Origin: JAILLW01 sp045640905 | Lineage (GTDB): Bacteria; Bacillota; Clostridia; Lachnospirales; Lachnospiraceae | Assembly: GCA_045640905.1 (NCBI GenBank) | Contig: JAZUFW010000003.1 | Span: 1-64,000, forward strand | Length of the DNA: 64,000 nucleotides | Direction of reading: 5' to 3' | Part shown: positions 15,737 to 24,231 of the stretch, one piece after another | Numbering within the stretch: position 1 is the stretch's first letter | Layout of the letters: every line of letters begins with the position of its first letter | The notes under the pieces: generated by a model | The model's database searches: none | What the model was told of the DNA's origin: nothing | What the model saw: only the letters and a program-made list of their open reading frames with translations | Position numbers and translations under genes: made by a program

Positions 15737-17160
15737 ACATCCTCCCGGAAATTCACATTAGTTGCTACTATATTTACTCCTGTTGCGCAAACGTTTTCAA
15801 TTAAAACATCATTTACTTCTATCGGCGCTTCTACGCTCGTTTTTCCAATTTCAACCATGACCTTTGAAATCATATCTTTGGGAATTGTTCCGTCTGTTTT
15901 GCAGGAAACCAACGGTTCTTTGCCACCTTTCACCTTTATGGTCGAAGATATGCTTCTAACAGGATTGGTCATTTCGTTTATTGCATATTCTTCACCTCTC
16001 GGACACAGATTGCCTGACACCGTATATGATCCGTCAGCGTTATTTTCAACATTCAAAAGGCACCCGTTCGGACAACAGATACATATCATCTGATGCGATC
16101 TGTCCATCCCTTCCGGAATCGTATTTTTCTCTTTTTTCGGAATATCAGGTCTTTGTGCACTGCCCCATTCCGTCTTTGGATTGAGCACATACTTTGCCGC
16201 ATTTTCACCGCATTTTACGGATTCTTTGGTAACGTTGTCAGCCAAATCGTGAACATGAAGCACGTTTCCGCACGCGAAAATACCATCGACAGTGGTTAGA
16301 AGTTTATCATTTACTATCGGTCCCTGAGTCACGGAATCCATTTGAGCTCCTGCTTTAACCGTCAGCTCATTTTCAGGAATCAGGCCGCATGATAACAGCA
16401 AAGTGTCGCATTCAATATACTGCTCCGTGCCCGGAATCGGATTGTAATTATCATCAACCTTTGATATCGTAACGCCTTCCACTCTCTTTTTTCCATGGAT
16501 TTTGGTTACCGTATGTGAAAACAGCAGCGGAATGTCATAATCATCAAGGCATTGAACGATATTTCTGCGAAGACCACCTGAATAGGGTGCGATTTCGGCC
16601 ACACATTTGACTGTCGCTCCCTCCAGAACCATTCTTCTGGCCATAATTAGGCCAATATCCCCGGATCCCAATATCACCACTTCTTTTCCCGGCATCTTTC
16701 CTTCGATATTAACATATCGTTGAGCTGTTCCGGCTGAATAAACACCTGCAGGGCGATATCCCGGAATGTTTAGCGCTCCTCTTGATTTCTCTCTGCATCC
16801 CATCGCCAGAATAATGCTTTGACTCTCGAGGCAAATGAAGCCTTTTTCTTTGCTCACGACATATGTTCTGCATATTCCGTTTTCATCCGCACCCGATACT
16901 TCTATAACCATGCTGTTAAGCAGATAATCAATTTTCGCTTCATATATCTCTTTAACATTTCTTTGCGCATACTCCGGCCCGGTCAGTTCTTCATTAAAGG
17001 TATGAAGTCCAAATCCCGAATGGATACACTGATTTAGGATTCCTCCGAGCTTATCATCACGTTCAACAAGCAATATATTTTTCAATCCGTTTCTTTTGGC
17101 ACTGAGTGCGGCCGCCATTCCGGCAGGTCCCGCTCCTATCACTACGAGATCGTATATCAC
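15733..17160 (-). CDS. FAD/NAD(P) oxidoreductase fused to a DUF1667 domain (anaerobic glycerol-3-phosphate oxidation)
   Basis: Residues 1 to about 340 are a two-dinucleotide-domain flavoprotein: FAD site VVIGAGPAGMAA at the start, a second GxGxxG site in VVILGSGDIG (about 165-174) and the C-terminal FAD motif GIFACGNVLHVHD. Residues about 355-475 are a DUF1667-type domain with CICCPNGC and a later LCPRGEEYA, four cysteines suited to a metal or Fe-S site. DUF1667 is often a separate small gene downstream of such flavoproteins; here both are one chain. With the GlpA-like neighbour and GlpK it probably passes electrons from glycerol 3-phosphate to an anaerobic acceptor (inference). The GTG start (17158-17160) overlaps the upstream stop by one base, with GGAGG 7 bases before it. 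Confidence 0.82.
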   Translation of the reverse strand: MIYDLVVIGAGPAGMAAALSAKRNGLKNILLVERDDKLGGILNQCIHSGFGLHTFNEELTGPEYAQRNVKEIYEAKIDYLLNSMVIEVSGADENGICRTYVVSKEKGFICLESQSIILAMGCREKSRGALNIPGYRPAGVYSAGTAQRYVNIEGKMPGKEVVILGSGDIGLIMARRMVLEGATVKCVAEIAPYSGGLRRNIVQCLDDYDIPLLFSHTVTKIHGKKRVEGVTISKVDDNYNPIPGTEQYIECDTLLLSCGLIPENELTVKAGAQMDSVTQGPIVNDKLLTTVDGIFACGNVLHVHDLADNVTKESVKCGENAAKYVLNPKTEWGSAQRPDIPKKEKNTIPEGMDRSHQMICICCPNGCLLNVENNADGSYTVSGNLCPRGEEYAINEMTNPVRSISSTIKVKGGKEPLVSCKTDGTIPKDMISKVMVEIGKTSVEAPIEVNDVLIENVCATGVNIVATNVNFREDV

Positions 17161-18605
17161 TATTCATCCTCCTTAATAAGAACCCATGAGCCGATATCGT
17201 TCTTTCTGACCTCTTCAGGCGATATATTTAACTCTCTTGACAAAATGTCGACTAATTTCGGGTTACAAAATCCTGCCTGACATCTTCCGAACGAAGCACT
17301 AGTTCTCCTCTTTACAGCATCCAACGTCGTCGCCGGAACTATACTGTGAATCGCACCTACTATCTGTGCTTCGGTTACTGTCTTACATCTGCAGGCAACG
17401 TTCTTATACAAAGGATTTTCGTCAATCAGTCGCCCCTTTTCCTCAAATGAAGCATCTGCAAAATTTCTCGCATATTTTCTGTCGTATATTTTGTATTCGC
17501 TTTTTTCCGTCAGTTCAAGGATTCCTGTCTCTTTAATCAGTTCGCACACATATTTTGCCGTAGCCGGAGCGCATGACAGTCCCGGGGACTCCATGCCCGC
17601 TACATCTATAAAGCCTTTGGCATCATCTGCTTCTTCTATCAAAAAGTCTTCGGAATCCGACAAATGAGCACGCAATCCGGCAAAAGAAGTAATCACTTCG
17701 CGTAAGGGCAAAGACGGCAGGGACATCAATGCTTTTTCCTTTATCATCGATAAATCCTCCGTTGTTGTTTCGGTGCCCTCTTTATCCTCCGTCAACGAAG
17801 CGGTAGGTCCTACCAGTATATTCCCATGCGTGGTCGGTGTAACCAAAATGCCCTTTCCGAGTGCTGTGGGAAGCTGGAATACTGTTTTGTTCACAAACCC
17901 TGTCAAAGTAGTATCAAGAAGCATATATTCGCCTCGACGCGGGGTTATTTTTATTTTGTGCTCCGACACCATATTGTGAATCTCATCCGCATACACGCCG
18001 GCTGCATTTATTATCATTTTTGTTTTTATTGTTTCGTCACTGTTTTTCAAATGAATCTCAAACCCGAAATCGGCTTTATCGATTCCGGTAACTTCCGAGT
18101 CTGTTCTGATCTCGACACCGTTATAGGCGGCATTCTCGGCCATGGCAATTGTCAGACCGAAAGGATCAATTATTGCCGCACTCTCGGCAGATAATACCGA
18201 TACAACCTCTTTACTGAGATTCGGCTCTGCCTCTCTGGCTTCGTCTCCGGAAATAATCTTCAATCCACTTACCTGATTTTTGATTCCTCTGTCGTAGAGT
18301 TCCTTCAACCTGTCTTCATCATCTTTTGAAAAACACAAAACATACGAACCGCACTTTTTATATTCAAAATTCAGTTCCCTGGATAAAGCTTCCATCATGG
18401 AAGCTCCTTCAACATTCAGTTTTGCTTTTAATGTTCCGGGTTTGGCATCGTATCCTGCATGGCAAATTCCCGAATTGGCTTTGGACGTACCTTCACAAAC
18501 ATCGCTCGCTTTTTCAAGTAATGCCGTCTTTAAGTTATACCGAGACAATTCTCTTCCTATTGAGCAGCCGTTTACACCACCGCCGATAATGATGATATCG
18601 TACAT
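17160..18605 (-). CDS. GlpA-like FAD-dependent glycerol-3-phosphate dehydrogenase with a BFD-like [2Fe-2S] domain
   Basis: The protein probably oxidises sn-glycerol 3-phosphate to dihydroxyacetone phosphate. It starts with the FAD fold IIIGGGVNGCSIGREL, carries the DAO-family region IDPFGLTIAMAENAA, and ends (about residues 400-475) in a BFD-like domain with CRCKTVTEAQIVGAI and the later CQAGFC, i.e. the C-x-C...C-x4-C set for a [2Fe-2S] cluster. At 481 residues it lacks the longer C-terminus of E. coli GlpA. It begins 10 bases after map with GGAGG before the ATG, so it is co-transcribed with map, the DUF1667 flavoprotein and glpK. Confidence 0.85.
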   Translation of the reverse strand: MYDIIIIGGGVNGCSIGRELSRYNLKTALLEKASDVCEGTSKANSGICHAGYDAKPGTLKAKLNVEGASMMEALSRELNFEYKKCGSYVLCFSKDDEDRLKELYDRGIKNQVSGLKIISGDEAREAEPNLSKEVVSVLSAESAAIIDPFGLTIAMAENAAYNGVEIRTDSEVTGIDKADFGFEIHLKNSDETIKTKMIINAAGVYADEIHNMVSEHKIKITPRRGEYMLLDTTLTGFVNKTVFQLPTALGKGILVTPTTHGNILVGPTASLTEDKEGTETTTEDLSMIKEKALMSLPSLPLREVITSFAGLRAHLSDSEDFLIEEADDAKGFIDVAGMESPGLSCAPATAKYVCELIKETGILELTEKSEYKIYDRKYARNFADASFEEKGRLIDENPLYKNVACRCKTVTEAQIVGAIHSIVPATTLDAVKRRTSASFGRCQAGFCNPKLVDILSRELNISPEEVRKNDIGSWVLIKEDE

Positions 18606-18615
18606 TTTTCCTCCT

Positions 18616-19488
18616 CTACCAGGTCAGAACCTCACATCCGTCTTCCGTTACGGCTACAGTAACTTCCCACTGCGCCGAAGGTTTTCCGTCCTTTGTGGTG
18701 ACAGTCCATCCGTCATCTTCGTCTATCACGATTTCACTGGTTCCCATGTTAATCATGGGTTCTATCGTAAATACCATTCCCGGCACCATCAGCATCTCCG
18801 TTCCCGGCTTGGTAACGTAGCTGACAAACGGCTCCTCATGGAATTCGTATCCGACACCGTGGCCTCCGATATCGATTACTACACTGTATCCGTTCTCTTT
18901 GGCATGGGTATTGATTACGTCGGCCATATCGCCCAAGAACGTCCAAGGCTTAACAGCCTTAATTCCCAGTTCCACGCATTCCTTTGTCACCTGAACCAAT
19001 TTCTTCTTTTCTTCACTGACTTCACCGATCAGATACATTCTCGATGAATCGCTAAAATAATCGTTATATATCGTCGAAACGTCTATGTTGACTATATCTC
19101 CGTCCTTCAATACCACATCACTCGAAGGAATTCCGTGACAAACCACTTCGTTTATCGAGGTGCAGACACTCTTTGGAAATCCCTCATAATTCAACGGAGC
19201 CGGAATTCCTCCCAGTTCAATTGTCATATCATGCACCAAATCGTCTATCTGTTGTGTTGTGACACCCGGCCCAATCATTTTCTCAACCGCATCGAGTACG
19301 GCCATGTTTATCTTTGAGCTTTCCTTGATAGCCTCGATATCAGCCGGTGTTTTCAAAATGTCCTGTGTCGGAACAATATGTCCCTGCAACTCATATTGAT
19401 GAATCTTGTTGTCGAAATTCATATGGCAGGTTTTGTATTTTTTGCCCGAACCGCACCAGCACGGCTCGTTTCTTTCATATTTGATCAT
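18616..19488 (-). CDS. map: Type I methionine aminopeptidase with N-terminal SEC-C zinc motif
   Basis: MetAP removes the initiator methionine from nascent proteins. The 290 residues start with a SEC-C zinc-binding motif (CWCGSGKKYKTC, about residues 10-21) followed by the pita-bread fold with the usual metal and catalytic residues: VCHGIPSS, NIDVS, YFSDSSRM, GHGVGYEFHEEP, FTIEPM and the last Glu in WEVTVAVTEDG. Short forms lack the SEC-C extension, which occurs in Clostridia and may help ribosome docking. GGAGG lies 6 bases before the ATG. It is the first gene of the run leading into the glycerol genes. Confidence 0.95.
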   Translation of the reverse strand: MIKYERNEPCWCGSGKKYKTCHMNFDNKIHQYELQGHIVPTQDILKTPADIEAIKESSKINMAVLDAVEKMIGPGVTTQQIDDLVHDMTIELGGIPAPLNYEGFPKSVCTSINEVVCHGIPSSDVVLKDGDIVNIDVSTIYNDYFSDSSRMYLIGEVSEEKKKLVQVTKECVELGIKAVKPWTFLGDMADVINTHAKENGYSVVIDIGGHGVGYEFHEEPFVSYVTKPGTEMLMVPGMVFTIEPMINMGTSEIVIDEDDGWTVTTKDGKPSAQWEVTVAVTEDGCEVLTW

Positions 19489-19531
19489 AAAACGCCTCCG
19501 TTTTTCATAATCATCTCTCTCGTATTATACC

Positions 19532-19561
19532 AAAAAAGACCGACCCAAAGGTCGGTCTTTA
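19532..19561 (-). terminator. Terminator after rpe
   Basis: An 11-bp stem (AAAGACCGACC with GGTCGGTCTTT, loop TTT/GG) is followed by TTTTTT on the minus strand immediately after the rpe stop. A TATAAT hexamer (19528-19523) directly behind it may belong to the map promoter. Confidence 0.88.
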
Positions 19562-19563
19562 AA

Positions 19564-20244
19564 TTATTTTTTTTCCAGTGAAGCAAATGCCGTTCGGAAT
19601 TTTCTCATGTTTGCTTTGATGCTTCTTTTTTTGAAAACCGCAGAGCCTGCCACTATCGCAGTTGCTCCGGCTTTTATCACATCTTTAACATTCTTTTTTC
19701 CGATTCCGCCGTCTACTTCTATAATTGCTTTGTATTTATGCTCATCGATGTATTTTCTCAACGCATCGATTCTGGCATAAGAAGAGGGAATAAACTTTTG
19801 TCCGCCGAATCCCGGTTCAACTGACATAACCAAAACCAAATCCACATCCTTTATGTAAGGATAGATAGCTTCCAAATCGGTTCCGGGCTTTAATGAAATA
19901 CCTGCCTTCTTACCGAATTTATGGATTAAATCAATGGTTTTTTGAGGATCCTCGGATGCTTCAACGTGAAAAGTAATCCCATCGGCACCGATTCTGGCAA
20001 ACTCTTCGATATACCTGTCCGGATTTTCTATCATCAAATGAACATCAAAAAACTGATCCGTTACAGGTCGAATCGATTCGATTACCGGCATCCCGAATGA
20101 TATGCTCGGAACAAACATTCCATCCATAACATCAATATGGATATATTGGGCGCCGCATCTTTTCGTCTCGATTATCTGCTTGCCCAATTTGGAAAAGTCC
20201 GCTGCCAAAAGGGACGGTGCCATAATGTATTTTAATGCTTCCAT
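19564..20244 (-). CDS. rpe: Ribulose-phosphate 3-epimerase
   Basis: Rpe interconverts ribulose 5-phosphate and xylulose 5-phosphate in the pentose phosphate pathway. The 226-residue barrel shows the family motifs MAPSLLAADFSKLG near the start, IHIDVMDGMFVP with the metal His and Asp, DVHLMIENP, MSVEPGFGGQKF and EVDGGIGKKN. I start it at the ATG 20242-20244, which follows the transketolase stop by one base; a longer reading overlaps the transketolase and lacks family sequence. It completes a pentose-phosphate set with the two transketolase subunits upstream and ends at a strong terminator. Confidence 0.95.
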   Translation of the reverse strand: MEALKYIMAPSLLAADFSKLGKQIIETKRCGAQYIHIDVMDGMFVPSISFGMPVIESIRPVTDQFFDVHLMIENPDRYIEEFARIGADGITFHVEASEDPQKTIDLIHKFGKKAGISLKPGTDLEAIYPYIKDVDLVLVMSVEPGFGGQKFIPSSYARIDALRKYIDEHKYKAIIEVDGGIGKKNVKDVIKAGATAIVAGSAVFKKRSIKANMRKFRTAFASLEKK

Positions 20245-20245
20245 T

Positions 20246-21187
20246 TTATGACATAAACTCCTTAACCTGAGCATATACACCGTCACCGTCAAGCTGATAC
20301 TTGGCTACCAATGCTCCGGCTGAACCAGACTCGCCAAAGATATCCTGCATTCCGATCTTCTTTACGGGAACAGGGTACTTTGCACACAAAGCGTCACATA
20401 CTGCAGAACCGAGACCGCCGATAATAGAATGTTCTTCGGCTGTAACAACCTTTCCGGTCTTCTTTGCAGAATTTATAATAATATCTTCGTCCAAAGGCTT
20501 AATTGTACAGATGTTAATTACTTCGGCGTCAATTCCGTCAGCGCTTAATTTCTCAGCTGCTTCCAAAGCGGCACCAACCATTATTCCGGTAGCAACAATA
20601 GTAACATCCTTTCCTTCCTTAACGATTGTTCCCTTTCCGATTTCAAACTTGTAGTCGGGTTTGTCGTTAATTACAGGGCAGGCTGCTCTGCCGAATCTCA
20701 TATATACAGGGCCCTCATACTCAGCTGCTGCCATAACACAGGCTTTAGCTTCGATATCGTCTGCGGGACACATAACAACCATTCCGGGAATTGTTCTCAT
20801 CAAAGCGATATCTTCATTACACTGGTGAGAAGCGCCGTCTTCACCTACAGTAATACCTGCATGTGTAGCACCGATTTTAACATTGAGGTGAGGATATCCA
20901 ACACTGTTTCTAACCTGTTCAAAAGCTCTTCCGGCTGCAAACATGGCAAATGAGCTGACAAAAGGAATCTTTCCTGTTGTAGCAAGTCCTGCTGCGATAC
21001 CTACCATATTTGATTCTGCGATACCGCAATCAATATGTCTGTCGGGATATGCCTTCTTAAATACTCCTGTCTTGGTTGCTGCTGCAAGGTCAGCATCCAA
21101 AACTACTACATTGGGATTGGAAGCACCGAGTTCAACCAATGCATTTCCGTAACTTTCTCTGGTTGCAATCTTCTTTACGTCTGCCAT
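20246..21187 (-). CDS. Transketolase, C-terminal (pyrimidine-binding) subunit
   Basis: This is the second half of a split transketolase, which moves two-carbon ketol units between sugar phosphates using thiamine diphosphate. The 313 residues contain the Pyr domain (DADLAAATKTG, DCGIAESNMVG with the catalytic Glu, FASFAMFAAGRAFEQ-like region) and the C-terminal Rossmann-like domain. It begins one base after the N-terminal subunit stop with GGAGG upstream. DXP-synthase-like proteins are related, but the split N/C pair and rpe context favour transketolase. Codon use appears smoother than in neighbours, as expected for a highly expressed gene. Confidence 0.93.
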   Translation of the reverse strand: MADVKKIATRESYGNALVELGASNPNVVVLDADLAAATKTGVFKKAYPDRHIDCGIAESNMVGIAAGLATTGKIPFVSSFAMFAAGRAFEQVRNSVGYPHLNVKIGATHAGITVGEDGASHQCNEDIALMRTIPGMVVMCPADDIEAKACVMAAAEYEGPVYMRFGRAACPVINDKPDYKFEIGKGTIVKEGKDVTIVATGIMVGAALEAAEKLSADGIDAEVINICTIKPLDEDIIINSAKKTGKVVTAEEHSIIGGLGSAVCDALCAKYPVPVKKIGMQDIFGESGSAGALVAKYQLDGDGVYAQVKEFMS

Positions 21188-21188
21188 T

Positions 21189-22031
21189 TTATGCTTCCTC
21201 CTTTGCTAATTCTTCATCAATCTTTTCAAGATCACTCATAGCAATTGCATATTCTTCATCATTGGGAGCTTTTCCATGCCATCCGACCTGGTTCTCCATG
21301 AAAGAAACGCCCTTACCCTTTGTTGTATGGAGGATAATGCATGTGGGCATGCCCTTTGTTTCTCTTGCTTCTTTGAAAGCACTGCGAAGCTCGTCGAAAT
21401 CATTTCCGTTAATATTGATTACATGGAAATTGAAGGCTTCGAATTTCTTATCAATAGGATAAGGCGAACAAACATCATCGATAGGTCCGTCTATCTGTAA
21501 ACCGTTGTTATCAACTATTACGCAAAGGTTATCAAGCTTGCGGGCACCTGCAAACATAGATGCTTCCCAAACCTGACCTTCCTGGATTTCTCCGTCTCCC
21601 AGGAGAGTATATACTCTGTAATCATCTCCGTTCAGTTTTGCACCGAGTGCCATTCCTGTTGCGGCAGAAATACCCTGTCCCAAAGAACCTGACGACATAT
21701 CTACGCCGGGGCAATGCTGCATGCAGGGATGTCCCTGAAGATAAGAGCCCAATTTACGAAGAGTTAACAGATCCTCTACGGGGAAATATCCTCTGTTAGC
21801 CAGAGCAGAATATAAAGCAGGAGCATTATGTCCCTTACTTAATACGAAACGATCTCTGTCCTTCTTTTTGGGATCCTTCGGATCAATATTCATTTCTTCA
21901 AAGTAAAGATATGTCATGCAGTCCGCGCAACCCAAAGAACCGCCGGGATGGCCGGCCTTTGCAGCATGAACTCCCGAAACAATACCCTTACGAATCTGAT
22001 TGGCAGTTTTCTTAAGTTCTAAATTGTTCAT
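21189..22031 (-). CDS. Transketolase, N-terminal (ThDP-binding) subunit
   Basis: The 280-residue protein carries the thiamine-diphosphate domain of a split transketolase: AAKAGHPGGSLGCAD, FVLSKGHNAPALY, SSGSLGQGIS and the GDGEIQEGQ...NN ThDP/Mg motif (about residues 145-175). I place the start at the ATG 22029-22031, which has GGAGGAAGG directly before it; the longer frame includes that ribosome site. It is the first gene of the tkt-rpe operon. Split transketolases are common in Clostridia and Archaea. Confidence 0.94.
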   Translation of the reverse strand: MNNLELKKTANQIRKGIVSGVHAAKAGHPGGSLGCADCMTYLYFEEMNIDPKDPKKKDRDRFVLSKGHNAPALYSALANRGYFPVEDLLTLRKLGSYLQGHPCMQHCPGVDMSSGSLGQGISAATGMALGAKLNGDDYRVYTLLGDGEIQEGQVWEASMFAGARKLDNLCVIVDNNGLQIDGPIDDVCSPYPIDKKFEAFNFHVININGNDFDELRSAFKEARETKGMPTCIILHTTKGKGVSFMENQVGWHGKAPNDEEYAIAMSDLEKIDEELAKEEA

Positions 22032-22093
22032 ACCTTCCTCCATGTATTATTGATATTTGTAAACGGGCCAATGCCCATTCATCACCATAATGT

Positions 22094-22162
22094 AGTTTAG
22101 CATACACAAATTAAAATCTAAATATCATTTGATGCTAAATTTATTCCTAATTCTTGCTAAAT
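22094..22162. repeat. Cluster of TTTAGCA/TGCTAAA elements upstream of the transketolase operon
   Basis: In the gap between galK and the transketolase genes the 7-8-mer TTTAGCAT (22096-22103), ATGCTAAA (22132-22139) and TGCTAAA (22155-22161) recur in both orientations, the first two as an inverted repeat. They may be regulator sites or, given the A+T-rich context, chance. No clear -35/-10 pair could be fixed here. Confidence 0.35.
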
Positions 22163-22185
22163 ATCTCATACATTTGTACATGTTT

Positions 22186-23352
22186 TTACAATTTTGAAGG
22201 TCCGTCACCTATAGCCACAACATAAAACTCCGGAACCTTACCGTACGCTTTTTCATATGCTTGTGATAACGCTTTTTTAAATTCATCAACAGCTTCATCT
22301 TTGACAATGCTGACCGTACATCCTCCGAAGCCTCCGCCCGTAATTCTCGATCCGATTACTCCGGGAACCTTCCAGGCTGCCTCAACCAGCACATCTATTT
22401 CTTCACAGGAAACATCATAATCATCCCTCAAAGAAACATGTGATTCATTCATCAGTTGTCCAAATAAGATAATATTTCCCTTTTTTAACGAGTCTACTGC
22501 TTTTATGGTTCTTTGATTTTCATATACCGCATGATGAGCTTTTTTTCTTCTGTCATCATCAGCGATAGCACTCTCGTACTTAATGAACGTTTCCTCGTCA
22601 AGCTCTCCCAAAGTGTTAATATTAACAACCTTTTGGAGCTCCGAAAGAGCCTTTTCACAGCTGTTACGCCTGTCATTATATGCGGATCCGACCAGTGAAT
22701 GCTTTACGCAGGAATTTGTTATTACTATCTTCATTCCCTCGAGCATGATAGGTGAATATTCATACTCAAGTGTTGCTGTATCCAGGAAAATGGCATTGTC
22801 TTTTTTGCCCATGGCAGAAGCAAATTGATCCATTATACCGCAATTCATGCCATTGAAATGATTCTCCGAATACTGACCTATCAAAGCCAAATCAACATTT
22901 GTAACCTCAAAACCATATAAATCCTTTAACGCATATCCGGTCATAACTTCCAGGGAAGCCGACGAAGACAATCCCGAACCATTGGGAATATCTCCCGCAA
23001 CTACCATATCGAATCCGCAGGGCAGCTTCATTCCCCTGTCGGCAAAGGTTTTAATAATTCCCAAAGGATAATTCGCCCACTTATATTCATCTTTCGGAGT
23101 AATCTCTTCCTGCAAATTTGCACTGATTATTCCGTCCTTTTCAAAGTTAACGGAGTAAAAGTTCACTGTCATATCGCTTCTTTTTCGGCAGGCAGCATAC
23201 GTTCCTATGGTAAGAGCACAGGGAAAAACATGTCCGCCGTTATAATCTGTATGTTCACCGATTAAGTTAACTCTTCCGGGCGCAAAATACACATTTACGG
23301 AACTCCCGTCACCAAAAATTTCAATAAATTTGTCTTTAACCTGCTGTTTCAT
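22186..23352 (-). CDS. galK: Galactokinase
   Basis: GalK phosphorylates galactose at C1, the first step of the Leloir pathway. The GHMP-kinase motifs are all present: GRVNLIGEHTDYNGG near the N-terminus, the ATP loop GDIPNGSGLSSSASLE (about residues 115-130) and the C-terminal ITGGGFGGCTV. The start is the ATG at 23350-23352 behind GGAGGCAGAA, giving 388 residues; an upstream in-frame start lies in front of this ribosome site. It stands alone behind its own promoter with a LacI-type palindrome further upstream. It fits with the GH53 galactanase at 49-51 kb, which would supply galactose units. Confidence 0.96.
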   Translation of the reverse strand: MKQQVKDKFIEIFGDGSSVNVYFAPGRVNLIGEHTDYNGGHVFPCALTIGTYAACRKRSDMTVNFYSVNFEKDGIISANLQEEITPKDEYKWANYPLGIIKTFADRGMKLPCGFDMVVAGDIPNGSGLSSSASLEVMTGYALKDLYGFEVTNVDLALIGQYSENHFNGMNCGIMDQFASAMGKKDNAIFLDTATLEYEYSPIMLEGMKIVITNSCVKHSLVGSAYNDRRNSCEKALSELQKVVNINTLGELDEETFIKYESAIADDDRRKKAHHAVYENQRTIKAVDSLKKGNIILFGQLMNESHVSLRDDYDVSCEEIDVLVEAAWKVPGVIGSRITGGGFGGCTVSIVKDEAVDEFKKALSQAYEKAYGKVPEFYVVAIGDGPSKL

Positions 23353-23391
23353 TTCTGCCTCCAAGTATTCACACATTTAGTTATCAGTAAC

Positions 23392-23421
23392 AGTATAAGA
23401 AATATTCACAACGCTTTTCAA
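23392..23421 (-). promoter_or_regulatory. Promoter of galK
   Basis: Minus strand TTGAAA (23421-23416) and TATACT (23397-23392) are 18 bases apart, about 45 bases upstream of the galK start codon. Confidence 0.6.
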
Positions 23422-23451
23422 TGAAATATATATACTACAAACATCATTTTT

Positions 23452-23467
23452 GCGCAACCGTTTGCGC
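23452..23467. promoter_or_regulatory. LacI/GalR-type operator-like palindrome between divergent galK and lipoprotein promoters
   Basis: The 16-base sequence GCGCAACCGTTTGCGC is a near-perfect inverted repeat around a CG centre. Its CGCAA..TTGCG shape is that of LacI/GalR-family operators. It lies about 30 bases upstream of the galK -35 box and 4 bases before the -35 box of the + strand lipoprotein gene, so it could control either or both. No regulator gene is adjacent. Confidence 0.55.
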
Positions 23468-23471
23468 CTTC

Positions 23472-23500
23472 TTGATAGCTTCTCTACAATGTGCTACAGT
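23472..23500 (+). promoter_or_regulatory. Promoter of the lipoprotein gene
   Basis: TTGATA (23472-23477) and TACAGT (23495-23500) are 17 bases apart, about 32 bases before the ATG at 23533. Confidence 0.65.
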
Positions 23501-23532
23501 GGTTCTGTTAATGTTACTCGGAGATATAATAA

Positions 23533-24231
23533 ATGAAATCACTTTTTTCCAAATCACACACAGCCATATTTATCATACTCATATGCGAAGTATTTCTGCT
23601 TTGCGCCTGCGGTCCTTCCAAAGACAAAATCGCCGAGGCACAGCAAACCTACCGCACATTAATCAAAACCCACAACGAAGTGGTTTCTGCCCATTCGGCC
23701 ATAAATGACAATTCCCTCGATGAAGAACTGACCGCTCTGTCAAAAAACATTGTCGAAATCGAAACATATAATCTCAATGAAATGAACAATGCCGAAATAG
23801 ACGTCCTGATTGATACAATGAATTCCATCATCGACTCCTACAACGGTTTTCTTCAGACTATCGGCGTTATCAAAGAAGCCGAAGATGCGGCTTACCTTTC
23901 CACAATATACATTTCGATAAAAAATAGTACCACCTTTCCCATCGATTATTTGTATCTGATGGAAAAAGGCGATACTACCGAAATAACAAATGCACTTGAT
24001 TCTTTAGGTTCCCTGAAAGTCAATCAGCAAATGTTCGGTCTGGCCATCTACAAAGATGTTTCGGAAACTCCCTGGATTTTGAAAATCGGAACAAACGAAA
24101 CCGATGACGAGGGCAATATATTAACCATCGAACATGAACTGGAGCTTGATGTTTCAGCTTTCAATGAAAAGCAGGCCATCACTATCACTCAGGACCCTGA
24201 GACCGGTGAAATATCTTATTGCTTGGAATAA
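23533..24231 (+). CDS. Putative membrane-anchored lipoprotein of unknown function
   Basis: The 232-residue protein starts with a basic, hydrophobic signal sequence ending in the lipobox LLCAC (acylated Cys about 26), so it is likely a surface lipoprotein. Residues about 28-110 are helical, probably a coiled hairpin; the C-terminal half (ISIKNSTTFPIDYLYLM..., WILKIGTNETDDEG) looks like a beta-sandwich of the kind that describes 'fluctuating' cell-surface proteins. I do not recognise the family. GGAG lies 10 bases before the ATG. It is divergent from galK and its 3' end overlaps the convergent TM1266-like gene by 16 bases. Confidence 0.75.
   Translation: MKSLFSKSHTAIFIILICEVFLLCACGPSKDKIAEAQQTYRTLIKTHNEVVSAHSAINDNSLDEELTALSKNIVEIETYNLNEMNNAEIDVLIDTMNSIIDSYNGFLQTIGVIKEAEDAAYLSTIYISIKNSTTFPIDYLYLMEKGDTTEITNALDSLGSLKVNQQMFGLAIYKDVSETPWILKIGTNETDDEGNILTIEHELELDVSAFNEKQAITITQDPETGEISYCLE

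Noticed and set aside
20245..20292. Longer N-terminus of rpe (16 extra residues)
   Set aside because: It lies entirely inside the transketolase gene and has no match to the family; the ATG after the transketolase stop begins the conserved sequence.
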